DNA of 64,000 nucleotides from Corynebacterium phoceense (GCF_900092335.1 NZ_LT596208.1:542451-606450), one strand, 5' to 3'. Counted from the stretch's first letter, positions 1 to 8,293 are shown. Notes: generated from the letters alone by a model not told the origin. Numbers and translations are program-made.

Positions 1-657
1 CACGAGTTGCCACGCACCCGCGGGCAGGCCCGCGGCGATGGCGAGGCGGCGCAGGTAGATGGCCGTGAGCGTGGTCTGAGAGTCCGGCTTGTGAACCACG
101 GCGTTACCCGCGGCGAGCGCGGCGAGGACGTCGCCGACGCCGAGGGAGAGCGGATAATTCCACGGGGAAATGAGCCCAACGACGCCGAGCGGGTAATACT
201 GCGTGCGCGTCGTGGTGAGCACAGGCAAGGCGCCGCGGTGGCGCTCGTCGCGCAAGGCGTGGGCGGCGCGCTGACCATAGAAGCGCGCGCAATTGTAGAG
301 GTCCATGACCTCGTCATAGGCGTGGGCGCGGGCCTTGCCGTTTTCGGCCTGGATGAGGTCAAGGACGGTGTCCTCGTTCTCGCGCAAAGCCTCGTGGAGG
401 CGGAAGAACACGCGGCGGCGCTCGGCGAAGCTCGTGTTGCCCCAGACCTTTTGTGCGGCGCGGGCGTCCGTGACTGCGGCCTCGACGTCGGGTGTGGTCG
501 CGGTGGGGAAAGTAAAGAGTTCCTCGCCGGTCCAGGGGGCTACCGCGATGTGCGCGGGGCCGGTGCCGCGCACGTCGCCAGCCGGTGCGGAGTCGAGGAT
601 CGAGCGCAGGCGAGCGGCGAGTTCAGCGGGAAGCGAGGGCGAGCGAAAGGTTTTCAT
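1..657 (-). CDS. Succinate-semialdehyde dehydrogenase, partial (C-terminal part beyond left edge)
   Basis: The reading frame on the minus strand starts at ATG 657 and stays open to the window edge, giving 219 residues. The N-terminal half matches NAD(P)-aldehyde dehydrogenases of the GabD2/succinate-semialdehyde type. It has the nicotinamide/backbone motif GVVGLISPWNYPLSLGVGD, then an AALAAGNAVVHKPDSQT cofactor-binding stretch. The catalytic Cys and Glu lie outside the window. It would oxidise succinic semialdehyde or a similar short aldehyde to the acid. It is divergent from the decayed gene at 701 with only 43 bases between, so the two share a promoter region. The exact substrate is inferred from family resemblance only. 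A second, distinct dehydrogenase of this class is at 55.9 kb. Confidence 0.85.
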   Translation of the reverse strand, partial: MKTFRSPSLPAELAARLRSILDSAPAGDVRGTGPAHIAVAPWTGEELFTFPTATTPDVEAAVTDARAAQKVWGNTSFAERRRVFFRLHEALRENEDTVLDLIQAENGKARAHAYDEVMDLYNCARFYGQRAAHALRDERHRGALPVLTTTRTQYYPLGVVGLISPWNYPLSLGVGDVLAALAAGNAVVHKPDSQTTLTAIYLRRLAIAAGLPAGAWQLV

Positions 658-700
658 AAATTCCCATACTAGCGATTACTAGTGTGACTATCCTTGCACT

Positions 701-1670
701 ATGACAGTCACTGAGATTCAGTCCACACAAGCGCTGCGCGCGGCCGTGGACCAGCGGCGCGGGGACGAGCGTCGCGCCGCTGGGCGCGGTGGACGTCGAC
801 GCCTTTGAAAACAACGCACGCGCCATGGTCGCCCGCGCCGGCGGGCTGCCCATTCGCGTGGCCTCCAAGTCGCTGCGCAGTGTCGAGGCCCTGCGTAATG
901 CGCTGTCCTTCGACCTCGTCGCGGAGGAAGTCGGCGGCGACATCGACGAGATCCTTGAGAACTGGGAGACCCACGCCCGCAGTGCGGATCACTTTGAGTG
1001 CTTTTGGTTCCCGCATACCGACCGCGCGCAGATCAAGCGCAATACGCGCCTAGCGCCCGATGCCGCGCACGAGGTGGGCCCGCGTCCGAAGCGGAAGGAA
1101 TTCCTCGACGAGGAACTCGTGGGCAACGGCGCCTTCGCTGTGGCCCTGGCGGTCGGGCGCGCCGTGCCCGCGTCGATCCCTTACGCCAACCGCATCGCGA
1201 CCGCAGCGCTCTCGCACAACCGCTACCGCGGCACGAACCACGGCGTGTTCGTCTCGCCGCGTCGCGTGCGCTTCCACGAGATGGAGTACGCCGTGCCGCT
1301 GGCTGACGGCCCCGCGGTCGTCCGCGAGATCCGATCGCTAATCGACCGCCGCGGCTGGCGCATCGGCTTCCCGCTCGAGCTGCGCACCACGGCCGCGGAC
1401 GACGTTGCGCTGTCCACGTCTACCGGCCGCGAGTCCATGTACATCGCCACGCACGTGCCGCAGTTCGTGGAACCGCAGCCCATCTTCGCCGAGATCGAAC
1501 CGCTCCTGCGCGTCGCCGGCGGGCGCCCGCACTGGGGCAAGATGCACACCCTTGGCCGCGCGGACCTAGCAGAGCTTTATCCGCGCTTCGACGAGTTCTG
1601 TGCGCTGCGCGAACAGATGGATCCGCAGTGGCGCTTCGGCTCAAATTATTTGAAGAAACTCTTCGGCTAA
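701..1670 (+). pseudogene. Decayed fusion: amino-acid deaminase/aldolase N-terminus joined to D-arabinono-1,4-lactone oxidase C-terminus
   Basis: The ATG at 701 opens a frame (MTVTEIQSTQALRAAVDQRR) that ends early at 808-810. Taking one G out of the GGGG run at 761-764 restores the frame into GTSVAPLGAVDVDAFENNAR, followed by GLPIRVASKSLRSVEAL. This is the N-terminus of the PLP-dependent amino-acid deaminase/aldolase (alanine-racemase-fold) family, including the PLP-lysine region around VASKS. After about base 890-905 the same frame switches to the C-terminal domain of FAD-linked sugar-lactone oxidases, with HFECFWFPHTDRAQIKRN, HWGKMHTL and FGSNYLKKLFG at the end. The FAD-binding domain of the oxidase and the bulk of the deaminase are missing. 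The simplest reading is an internal deletion that fused two neighbouring genes, plus a frameshift. The 293-residue downstream frame (start near 789) is open but is unlikely to make an active enzyme. Confidence 0.8.
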
Positions 1671-1726
1671 TTGAACTTTCGGTCTCAATTGACACCCCAG
1701 CGCACGGCTGGTTTTATGGCTGTGCA

Positions 1727-1845
1727 GAAGGGGAGTAGTTCCGCGTCGGCACCTGGGGTTTAACAGGGTCGGCGCTGGCTGGTCGACATACTGGCGCCGC
1801 GCGCCCGGCCACCCAGCCAGGTTCCACCTGGTGAACGAGACCTTC
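1727..1845 (+). promoter_or_regulatory. yybP-ykoY (Mn2+-sensing) riboswitch
   Basis: The leader of the downstream transporter contains GAAGGGGAGTAG (1727-1738), GGTCGACATACTGG (1781-1794) and CGAGACCTTC (1836-1845). These are the conserved sequence blocks of the yybP-ykoY class. GAAGG and CCTTC pair to close the basal helix, and the two conserved internal loops face each other as in the known structure. Members of this class bind Mn2+ and turn on Mn export genes. Here the element ends 50 bases before a cation diffusion facilitator start codon, so it very likely controls that gene. A small hairpin (1702-1725) sits just upstream. Confidence 0.88.
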
Positions 1846-1895
1846 GGTATTCACCGTCCGTTTCCTACCCGGCTGAACCGAAGGGACTCGTTACT

Positions 1896-2810
1896 ATGTC
1901 CGCCGTTGATCGTTCCGAACAAACCGCCCTCGAGCGGTTTATGAAGCTGTCTATCGCCGCCGCCGTCGCGACGATCCTGCTGAAGACCCTTGCCGCGTGG
2001 CTCACCGGTTCCGTGGGTTTTCTTTCCGATGCCCTCGAATCCATCGTCAACCTCGTCGCCGCCATCGCAGGCTTCATTGCGCTGCGCGTCGCCGTCAAGC
2101 CCGCGGACAAGGACCACCATTTCGGCCACGGCAAGGCCGAGTATGTCTCCGCGCTGCTTGAAGGCGCGCTCATCTTTGTTGCCGCCGGCATGATTCTCTG
2201 GTCCGCCGCCAACCGCCTCATTCATCTTCAGCCGCTCGAGCAACCTGGCCTGGGCCTTCTTTTGTCCACCGCCGCTTCCGTGCTCAACCTCGTGGTCGGC
2301 CTGGCGCTCCTGCGCGCCGGTAAGACTTATCGCTCCGCGACCCTCGATGCGGACGGCAAACACCTGCTTACCGACGTGTGGACTTCCGTCGGCGTCCTCG
2401 TGGGCATCGCTGCCGTGTGGCTCACCGGTTGGCTCTGGCTCGACCCCGTCATCGCGCTCGCCGTGGGTATCAACATCATGTGGACCGGGTACCAGCTCCT
2501 GCGCGACTCCCTTTCGGGCCTGCTCTCTGAATCCCTGCCCGTCGAGGAAAACGCCGCCCTCGACGAGCTCCTCGCGCGCGTTGCCCCCGCTCATGGCCTC
2601 ACGATTACCCAACGCCGCACCGTGGCCTTCGGCCGCCAGCGCTTCATCTATCTCACCGCCGACGTCGACCCCACGTGGACCGTCCTCGCCTCCCACCAAG
2701 CTGCCGATGCCCTCGAAGACGACGTGGACGGTCTCTTCCCAGGCGCAGAGGTCTTCATCCACTTGGAGCCTGCCGGCGTCGAGCACCGCCGCATGCTCCA
2801 CATGCGCTAG
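1896..2810 (+). CDS. Cation diffusion facilitator (CDF) family metal efflux transporter, probably Mn2+
   Basis: The 304-residue protein has the CDF layout of about six membrane helices followed by a cytoplasmic ferredoxin-like domain. The second helix region carries SVGFLSDALESIVNLVAA, followed by the DHHFGHGKAEYVSALLEG signature. Helix five has HLLTDVWTSVGVL. The intramembrane site reads ExxxN in helix 2 and HxxxD in helix 5, not the usual Zn-type D/HxxxD pair. A good ribosome site (AAGGGA) precedes the ATG. Because its leader is a Mn2+-class riboswitch, the inferred job is Mn2+ (or Mn2+/Fe2+) export at the cytoplasmic membrane. Its stop overlaps the end of the convergent GNAT gene by four bases. 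Confidence 0.88.
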   Translation: MSAVDRSEQTALERFMKLSIAAAVATILLKTLAAWLTGSVGFLSDALESIVNLVAAIAGFIALRVAVKPADKDHHFGHGKAEYVSALLEGALIFVAAGMILWSAANRLIHLQPLEQPGLGLLLSTAASVLNLVVGLALLRAGKTYRSATLDADGKHLLTDVWTSVGVLVGIAAVWLTGWLWLDPVIALAVGINIMWTGYQLLRDSLSGLLSESLPVEENAALDELLARVAPAHGLTITQRRTVAFGRQRFIYLTADVDPTWTVLASHQAADALEDDVDGLFPGAEVFIHLEPAGVEHRRMLHMR

Positions 2811-3664
2811 CTCGCCGCGCTACAACCCGCGGCGTAAAACTCGCCCTCGTCGCCCACGGACTGGTAGCCAATCCGTTCATACACGCGGTTCGAGACGGGA
2901 TTTGCTCGGTCCGTATAGAGCGTCGCGACCTCGCCGTCGTCGAGGATGTCCTGCGTGAGCGTTGCCACGACCCACGCCGCGTAGCCTTGTCCGCGCTCGG
3001 CCGCGGGCGTAAACACCGGCCCAATGCGCTTGAGACCCAGGCCTGTGTCGTTCACGGCCGTGTAGTGGACTGGCTGCCCGTCGACCTCCCACAGCCAATG
3101 ACCGCCGCGCGCGAGACGCTCCGCCACGTCCGCCGCGTTGAAGAAAGCGGCATACCGCTTCTCACATGGCTTACGCCCCGCCTGTTCTTCTGAGTCGTGT
3201 ACGAATTGCCGGCGCCAGTCGACGATGAGGTCCACGTCGTCCGGAGTCGCCGCACGCAGTTCGCCCGCCGGGCACGCGGGCCAGACCACCTCGTCGAAAA
3301 AGTGCAGGCGCGAATGCATCTCCAGCCGCGCGCCGGGGCCGGCGAGCGCCTTGGCTGTCTCAAAGTGGCCGATGCACCCCGGCAGCTTCTCACCCCGCTC
3401 GGACAGCGCGTCCTGCAACGCGGCAAGCGCCGCGGGGCGAAGCTTCTGGACATAGGCGGGGTGGGGCGGCGTCGGCTTTGTGCGCATCGCCACGCCTACG
3501 ATGTCGTCGCCGTCAGTAATCGTCGCGAACCAATACGGCTGGTCCTCGAGCTTCGGCTTATTCGCTTGGGTGGCAAGCACGCTTGTCTCGCGCAGATGCT
3601 CCTTCAGATACTCGCTAGCGGCCGCACGAAACTCGGCCGGTTCCTCATAAAAAGTTACGTTCAT
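2807..3664 (-). CDS. GNAT-family N-acetyltransferase
   Basis: A 285-residue protein whose C-terminal third carries a GNAT fold: ERGQGYAAWVVATLTQDIL is the acetyl-CoA pyrophosphate-binding motif A, and LYTDRANPVSNRVYERIGY is motif B. The N-terminal 140 residues form a second, degenerate GNAT-like half, as in the FR47-type two-lobed enzymes. The substrate cannot be told from sequence. The start is ATG 3664, and a GTG at 3670 is also in frame. It is convergent with, and overlaps, the CDF transporter gene. Confidence 0.75.
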   Translation of the reverse strand: MNVTFYEEPAEFRAAASEYLKEHLRETSVLATQANKPKLEDQPYWFATITDGDDIVGVAMRTKPTPPHPAYVQKLRPAALAALQDALSERGEKLPGCIGHFETAKALAGPGARLEMHSRLHFFDEVVWPACPAGELRAATPDDVDLIVDWRRQFVHDSEEQAGRKPCEKRYAAFFNAADVAERLARGGHWLWEVDGQPVHYTAVNDTGLGLKRIGPVFTPAAERGQGYAAWVVATLTQDILDDGEVATLYTDRANPVSNRVYERIGYQSVGDEGEFYAAGCSAAS

Positions 3665-3670
3665 AGCCAC

Positions 3671-4001
3671 CCAGGTTACAAGTAACGTGACTCACATTTT
3701 GAGCCCCATGTGTGGCGGTGCGCGCGACTCGCCCCCGCATGGGGGTAAGAGTGTTTCCTGAGAGGAATATTTGTCACTACATCTTTAGTTTACGGGAGAA
3801 ACTTTTGGGGTAGCCGTGTGGATTCTCGAATGTTTCGCCCGTTATCCCGTGTCTCTGCCCTGTGGGGAGGGAAAAATGATGTGCATGTCATATATATACT
3901 TATCCTGTTGCAGGCGGGTGAGGGGAACCTTAACCTAGGTCACGTCGCGCCGCCGCGTTCGAGCGGTGCACCCACATCCGTACACTCTCGAGGAGAACTG
4001 C
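3671..4001. promoter_or_regulatory. Intergenic region with probable promoter for the secreted protein gene
   Basis: This 331-base divergent gap holds no recognisable gene. A TATACT hexamer at 3895-3900, inside an AT-rich stretch unlike the surrounding GC-rich DNA, is a good -10 candidate for the plus-strand gene at 4002. It would give a leader of about 95 bases containing the palindrome ACCTAGGT (3935-3942). AGGAGA at 3991 is the ribosome site. No clear -35 box is visible. Confidence 0.4.
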
Positions 4002-5339
4002 ATGAAGCTTCGCCGTCTTGCCACCGCCGCTGCTGCCGCTGTGGCCGGCGCCACGCTCTCCGGAGCGCTCGTCGCCCCGCTCGCTGGTGCTGCAACCCAG
4101 ACCGAGTCCTACCCGGAGACCCCGGCCGTCAACGCCAAGCTCCCCATCGTCCACACCAGCCATGGCTCGGACCACATCAAGGCGAACGTGCTCAACGCGC
4201 GCCCCATCTGCAACCCGTGGGAAGACACCCGCACCGTGGTCTACAAGGTGACTGACACGTTCATGCCGGTGGGCACCATCTCCACCACGAACCAGACGGA
4301 GAAGGACATTCCGCTCCAGCAGAACTTGTCCAAGTCGCAGTCCATTCAGGTTTCCGTCAACGGCGACCGCACCCAGACGACCTCCATCAACGGTAGCCAC
4401 ACCCAGGATGGCACGACCGCGGGCGTTTCTTTCTCCATCGCCAAGTCGCTCGGTGCGTCCGCGTCCTACTCCCTGTCCTGGGAGGCTGGCCAGTCCATCG
4501 GCCCGTACGACGTTCCGCCGAACCACACCGGTGAGGCCACCTACGGCTTCCGCGTTCTCGACATGACCGGAACGCAGCAGTACTGCAAGCCCAACGGCAC
4601 CTGGTCCACCCCGACCTTCTGGTCCGCGCTGCAGCCTGTGAAGAACGAGGTCCGCGTCAAGCTCTACGACGACATCGCGGATTCCTACGCCCCGAACAAG
4701 GACGCGCAGAACACCACCCCGGTCGTTGAGGAAGAAGCCAAGGACCCGGAGGCCGACGCTGAGGTCGTGAAGAACAACGAGGTCCCGGTTGAGGGCGAGG
4801 TCGCCACCGAGGCCGAGGGCAAGGCCGAGGAAGAGGCTGATAAGAAGCAGGCCGAGGAGCAGCACAAGCTCGACCTCCAGCCGTACTTCACGACGTCCGG
4901 TGCGAAGTCCGACGGCTTCGCAGGCACCGTCGCGCTGCGCCTGAAGAACGTCGGCACCGACCGTTACTACGGCGAGTTCCCGGCAACCCAGTTCCGCGTG
5001 GATGTTAAGACCGCCGAGGGCCCGGAGGGCGTTGACCGCCTTATCACCCCGCGTTCCTCCAACGGCGCGCACATTCGCGACCTGGGCTTCGATGAGAAGA
5101 CCTCCACTCGTTCCTTCGAGGTCACGCTGGCTAACCCGATTAACGCCGGCGACTCCGTCCGCGTGGCCAACCTCGACTTCGGCGACGGCAACACCTCTGA
5201 GGGCCGTCTCCACAACTACATCGAGGTCACCCAGATCTCCCGCATCGACGGCGACGATTCCGAGTACAACGACCAGAACGTCGACTCCCGCGGCGCCACC
5301 CTGTCGGATACCGGCAAGGAGCTGAAGGGCACCTTCTAA
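4002..5339 (+). CDS. Secreted two-domain protein with beta-rich, possibly pore-forming-type N-terminal domain
   Basis: The start is ATG 4002, with AGGAGA six bases upstream, giving 445 residues. Residues 1-30 are a Sec signal peptide (KLRR, hydrophobic Ala/Val core, AGA cleavage site). Residues 75-225 are one domain. Its centre (about 105-162) is a long Ser/Thr-rich stretch with alternating polar and hydrophobic residues, followed by SYSLSWEAGQSIGPYDVPP and a YGFRVLDMTGTQQYC segment. Cys70 and Cys195 could form a disulfide. Residues 235-292 are a very acidic, Glu/Ala/Lys-rich linker. Residues 293-445 are a second, probably beta-sandwich, domain. No LPXTG or membrane anchor is present, so it should be released or loosely cell-bound. 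The N-terminal domain resembles aerolysin-like/secreted beta proteins in style only. I do not recognise a characterised homologue. Confidence 0.7.
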   Translation: MKLRRLATAAAAAVAGATLSGALVAPLAGAATQTESYPETPAVNAKLPIVHTSHGSDHIKANVLNARPICNPWEDTRTVVYKVTDTFMPVGTISTTNQTEKDIPLQQNLSKSQSIQVSVNGDRTQTTSINGSHTQDGTTAGVSFSIAKSLGASASYSLSWEAGQSIGPYDVPPNHTGEATYGFRVLDMTGTQQYCKPNGTWSTPTFWSALQPVKNEVRVKLYDDIADSYAPNKDAQNTTPVVEEEAKDPEADAEVVKNNEVPVEGEVATEAEGKAEEEADKKQAEEQHKLDLQPYFTTSGAKSDGFAGTVALRLKNVGTDRYYGEFPATQFRVDVKTAEGPEGVDRLITPRSSNGAHIRDLGFDEKTSTRSFEVTLANPINAGDSVRVANLDFGDGNTSEGRLHNYIEVTQISRIDGDDSEYNDQNVDSRGATLSDTGKELKGTF

Positions 5340-5348
5340 AATGAGGGC

Positions 5349-5954
5349 ATGCGAATAGTCGTCACCGCCTTCGATCCCTTCGGCGGGCAGCGCGTCAACC
5401 CCGCGCAGCTCGCCGTGGCCGAACTTCCGTCCCGCATTGCCGGGGCGGATGTCGTGCGTTTTACCGTCCCTACTCGCTTCGGTGCCCCATTACCAGACCT
5501 CAAGCGTGCCGATGCCGTCCTCTGTGTTGGCCAGGCCGGAGGCCGCGCCCAGCTCACGCCGGAGCGCGTGGCTATCAATATCGACGACGCGTCGATTCCA
5601 GACAACGCGGGTAACCAGCCCACGGGCACGCCCATCGTCGAGAATGGACCCGCAGCATATTTCGCGACGCTGCCGGTCAAAGCCATGGTCGCCGCCATTC
5701 GCGACGCTGGCTTGCCCGCAGCGCTGTCGAATACCGCGGGCACCTTCGTGTGCAACCACCTCATGTACCGCATGCTGCACGCGACCGCCGGCACCGCGAC
5801 CCGCGCCGGATTCATCCACGTGCCCTACGCACCGGAACAAGGCGAGCCGTCGCTGCCCGTCGCGGACATCACGCGCGGGCTCGTCGCCGCCATCGAAGCC
5901 ATCGTCGCCCATCCGGACGGCGATCTCGTGTCGGCGGAGGGAGCGACGCACTAA
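5349..5954 (+). CDS. pcp: Pyroglutamyl-peptidase I (C15 cysteine peptidase)
   Basis: A 201-residue cytosolic enzyme that removes N-terminal pyroglutamate from peptides. It has the family start RIVVTAFDPFGG, the central VGQAGGRAQLTPERVAINI with the catalytic Glu region, the nucleophile motif NTAGTFVCNHLMYRML (Cys) and GFIHVPYAPEQ with the catalytic His. Length is close to the usual 200-215. GAGGG directly precedes ATG 5349. It begins nine bases after the secreted-protein gene ends, so the two are probably cotranscribed. The next 85 bases hold a short open tail in another frame that I could not assign. Confidence 0.9.
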   Translation: MRIVVTAFDPFGGQRVNPAQLAVAELPSRIAGADVVRFTVPTRFGAPLPDLKRADAVLCVGQAGGRAQLTPERVAINIDDASIPDNAGNQPTGTPIVENGPAAYFATLPVKAMVAAIRDAGLPAALSNTAGTFVCNHLMYRMLHATAGTATRAGFIHVPYAPEQGEPSLPVADITRGLVAAIEAIVAHPDGDLVSAEGATH

Positions 5955-6068
5955 TAGCCCGCATCGTCGCCGCACCCAAGCTCAGCCCGCTGCACCTCGC
6001 CCCGGCCTTCGCCGCGTCCCTCGGCGCGACAGTCGACTAGCTCTGACTCGCTCCCGCTGATAGCACTT

Positions 6069-6120
6069 CAGGACATATAAGGGGCATCCGCGGCGCGGAT
6101 CAGGGGCCTTATATGTCCTG
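6069..6120. terminator. Bidirectional terminator hairpin
   Basis: A perfect 14-base inverted repeat (CAGGACATATAAGG at 6069-6082, CCTTATATGTCCTG at 6107-6120) with a smaller inner hairpin (ATCCG...CGGAT, 6086-6100). It is followed by a T run on the plus side and lies between the convergent pcp and lipoate ligase genes. Confidence 0.8.
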
Positions 6121-6149
6121 GAGGGATTTTTACGGGGCGCCAGCGCGGG

Positions 6150-7223
6150 TTAGGGCAGGCGCTTGGTCCACGCCTCGGTCGCATACTTCGTGTCGACGAG
6201 ATCGCGTGCCGCCGCGAGGTCGGCCTCCGTGAGCTCCGCCGGACGCGCGCCGTAGCGGGTGGCGAATTCCTGGGCCATCGTCGCGATGATCTCCTCGCGC
6301 GGCACGCCGGTCTGGCGGCGCAGCGGGTCAACGCGCTTCTTCGCCGACGCCAGGCCCTTGGACGCGACCTTCACCTTGCCGATGCGCAAGACGTCCATCA
6401 TCTTGTCCGCGTCAATGTCGTAGCTCATCGTCGTGTGGTGAAGCACCGCGCCGCGGCGACGCTTCTGGGCCGCGCCGCCGATCTTGCCGCCGTCCGAGGT
6501 GATGTCATTGATGGGCACGTACCACGCGTTGACGCCATGCTTGGCCAGCGCCGCGAGGACCCACTGATCGAGATAGGCGTAAGAATCCTCATACGAGTAG
6601 CCCGCGACGAGAGACTCGGGAGCGTAGATGGAGTACGTGATGCAGTTGCCGCCCTCCATGAACATCGCACCGCCGCCGGACATGCGACGCACCGGCGTAA
6701 TCCCGTGCTTGTCCACGCCCGCCTGGTCGAGCTCATTGGAGTAGGACTGGTAGCTGCCGAACACGACGGCGCGGTCGTCCCACTCCCAGAAGCGCAGCGT
6801 CGGGCCGCGCTGGCCGGTGGCCACCTGGTCGAGCAACAGCTCGTCGAGCGCGACGTTGACCGGCGTGGGCAGCACGCCCGGCTGCAGGATTTCCCACTCG
6901 TGGTCCGTGAAATCCGTGCCGTCGGACAGCGCGCGCTGCACCGTCACCGCAAGATCGTGCGTGCTAAACCCGTGCAGGGCCACCGGCTGCTCAACGCGCG
7001 CCAAGGCGGCGTCGAGACGGCCCTGAATATCCGCGGTCGCCTCGCCGCGGTGCGTGCCCACGAGCGCCGGCGCGAGCGCCTCGTAGGCGTCCTCGGGCTC
7101 AAGGAAGAAATCGCCCGCGACCTGCGCCGCGGTGATGGCGCCGGCCTCGTCGACCGTGATATCGACGACGATGAGTTTGCCGCCCGGGACTTTGAGTTCA
7201 AAGTGCTTATTCGCTTCAGTCAT
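6150..7223 (-). CDS. lplA: Lipoate-protein ligase A with N-terminally placed accessory domain
   Basis: A 357-residue protein that activates lipoate with ATP and attaches it to lipoyl domains of the 2-oxoacid dehydrogenase and glycine-cleavage complexes. Residues 7-95 resemble the LplA accessory domain normally found at the C terminus (KVPGGKLIVVDITVD, AAQVAGDFFLEPE). The catalytic biotin/lipoate-ligase fold follows from about 110. It shows LRFWEWDDRAVVFGSYQS, the lipoyl-AMP loop RRMSGGGAMFMEGGN (180-193) and the catalytic-lysine region DGGKIGGAAQKRRRGAVLHH. The domain order is therefore permuted relative to E. coli LplA. The start chosen is ATG 7223, with a TTG at 7229 as the alternative. Confidence 0.87.
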   Translation of the reverse strand: MTEANKHFELKVPGGKLIVVDITVDEAGAITAAQVAGDFFLEPEDAYEALAPALVGTHRGEATADIQGRLDAALARVEQPVALHGFSTHDLAVTVQRALSDGTDFTDHEWEILQPGVLPTPVNVALDELLLDQVATGQRGPTLRFWEWDDRAVVFGSYQSYSNELDQAGVDKHGITPVRRMSGGGAMFMEGGNCITYSIYAPESLVAGYSYEDSYAYLDQWVLAALAKHGVNAWYVPINDITSDGGKIGGAAQKRRRGAVLHHTTMSYDIDADKMMDVLRIGKVKVASKGLASAKKRVDPLRRQTGVPREEIIATMAQEFATRYGARPAELTEADLAAARDLVDTKYATEAWTKRLP

Positions 7224-7243
7224 AAACAAGAGCGTACTCGTGT

Positions 7244-8293
7244 TTAATCTTTTCGGCCGCGGCCGGGCTTCCGATGCCGCTTCGCCTTACCCGAGGCTTT
7301 CCGCCGCGCCGACACACGCGCGGACTCCGAAGAGTAGCGCCCAGCGGCCTGGGGCAGCGGCAATGGGCGCCACGTGAGGTCGGGTTCGCCGCCCAGCCCC
7401 GCGACGACCCCAGCGAGGACGGCGACATCGACACCGTGGGCGCGCGCGTGCTCCGTCATCGCCGCAGTATCGAGCGGTGCTGTCGACGCCGATGTGGGGT
7501 GGGTGATCTGAGGGAACGGCCGGGTGCCCTGGGGGACGGGGGAGGCGGCATCGGCAGGCTGGATGAGCGCTTGCCAGGTGCCGTCTGCTGCGGGTGGCTC
7601 CGGGATGATGCGCGCGCGGGGCGCGAGTGCCGGAACGGGCGGCTCGAAGAACTCCGCCGAGCCGGGCTCGGGCACGTCGACCGCGATGAGTCCGTCTGCG
7701 GCATAGGCACGCGCGAAGAGCGTCTGGCCGCCCTCGACCGCGTGACGCAGGAGGTTGGCGACATGCGCTGGCGCCGGTGCCGTGCCCAGCACGCAGTCTT
7801 CGGCGGAGGCGACGAACGTCTCGCCCATGAGCGTGAGGGAAACAAAGAAGGAACACGTGTCCATCTGCGTGAGCTGCTCCGCGGAAACGTCATGTGTGGT
7901 CTCCGTGGCAAGCAGCACGCCCATCCCCGGGGCGAGGACGGGGCCGCCCGCGTTATTGCGTGGCACCTGCCAGGGGCCGAGGCCGAGGTTGACCGCGATG
8001 TCGAGCATGCCGTCGACGATTTCGACCGTCGCTGTGGTGGTGACGTGCATGGTGCGCAGCTGTTCGAGGTCCGGGAAATCCTGGGATTCCTCGGCGTCGA
8101 GGGCACCCAGGTAGCCCAGTGGGCAGCGGATATTCCAGCCGCGGGTGAGATTATTGGTCTCGAGGGTGACGTCGATGAGCGTCGGGCCGTCGGCCAGGTG
8201 CGGAATCTTTAGCGCGGTGGAGGCGACGATGTGCTCGAGGACCGCTGCGTGTTCCACGCCGCAGTAGTTGCGGGCCAAGGGATAGTGCTGCAT
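7244..8293 (-). CDS. Hypothetical protein with basic C-terminal tail
   Basis: A 349-residue protein with no family I recognise. It has no signal peptide or membrane helix. Residues 1-200 look like a compact globular domain (for example TRGWNIRCPLGYLGALDAEE and TMHVTTTATVEIVDGML). Residues 200-270 are Pro/Ala-rich, and the last 30 residues are strongly basic (KASGKAKRHRKPGRGRKD), which could bind nucleic acid or an acidic partner. It lies 20 bases upstream of lplA on the same strand, so the two may be cotranscribed. It is divergent from zupT. Confidence 0.6.
   Translation of the reverse strand: MQHYPLARNYCGVEHAAVLEHIVASTALKIPHLADGPTLIDVTLETNNLTRGWNIRCPLGYLGALDAEESQDFPDLEQLRTMHVTTTATVEIVDGMLDIAVNLGLGPWQVPRNNAGGPVLAPGMGVLLATETTHDVSAEQLTQMDTCSFFVSLTLMGETFVASAEDCVLGTAPAPAHVANLLRHAVEGGQTLFARAYAADGLIAVDVPEPGSAEFFEPPVPALAPRARIIPEPPAADGTWQALIQPADAASPVPQGTRPFPQITHPTSASTAPLDTAAMTEHARAHGVDVAVLAGVVAGLGGEPDLTWRPLPLPQAAGRYSSESARVSARRKASGKAKRHRKPGRGRKD

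Noticed and set aside
3930-3945. Possible DtxR iron-box (CCTTAACCTAGG) before the secreted protein gene
   Set aside because: Only one half-site resembles the consensus and the opposite half does not match, so the palindrome is not a credible DtxR operator.
5955-6040. Short open tail after pcp encoding IARIVAAPKLSPLHLAPAFA, possible remnant of a second gene
   Set aside because: Only about 30 codons beyond the pcp stop with no family match; may be chance. pcp itself is full length without it.
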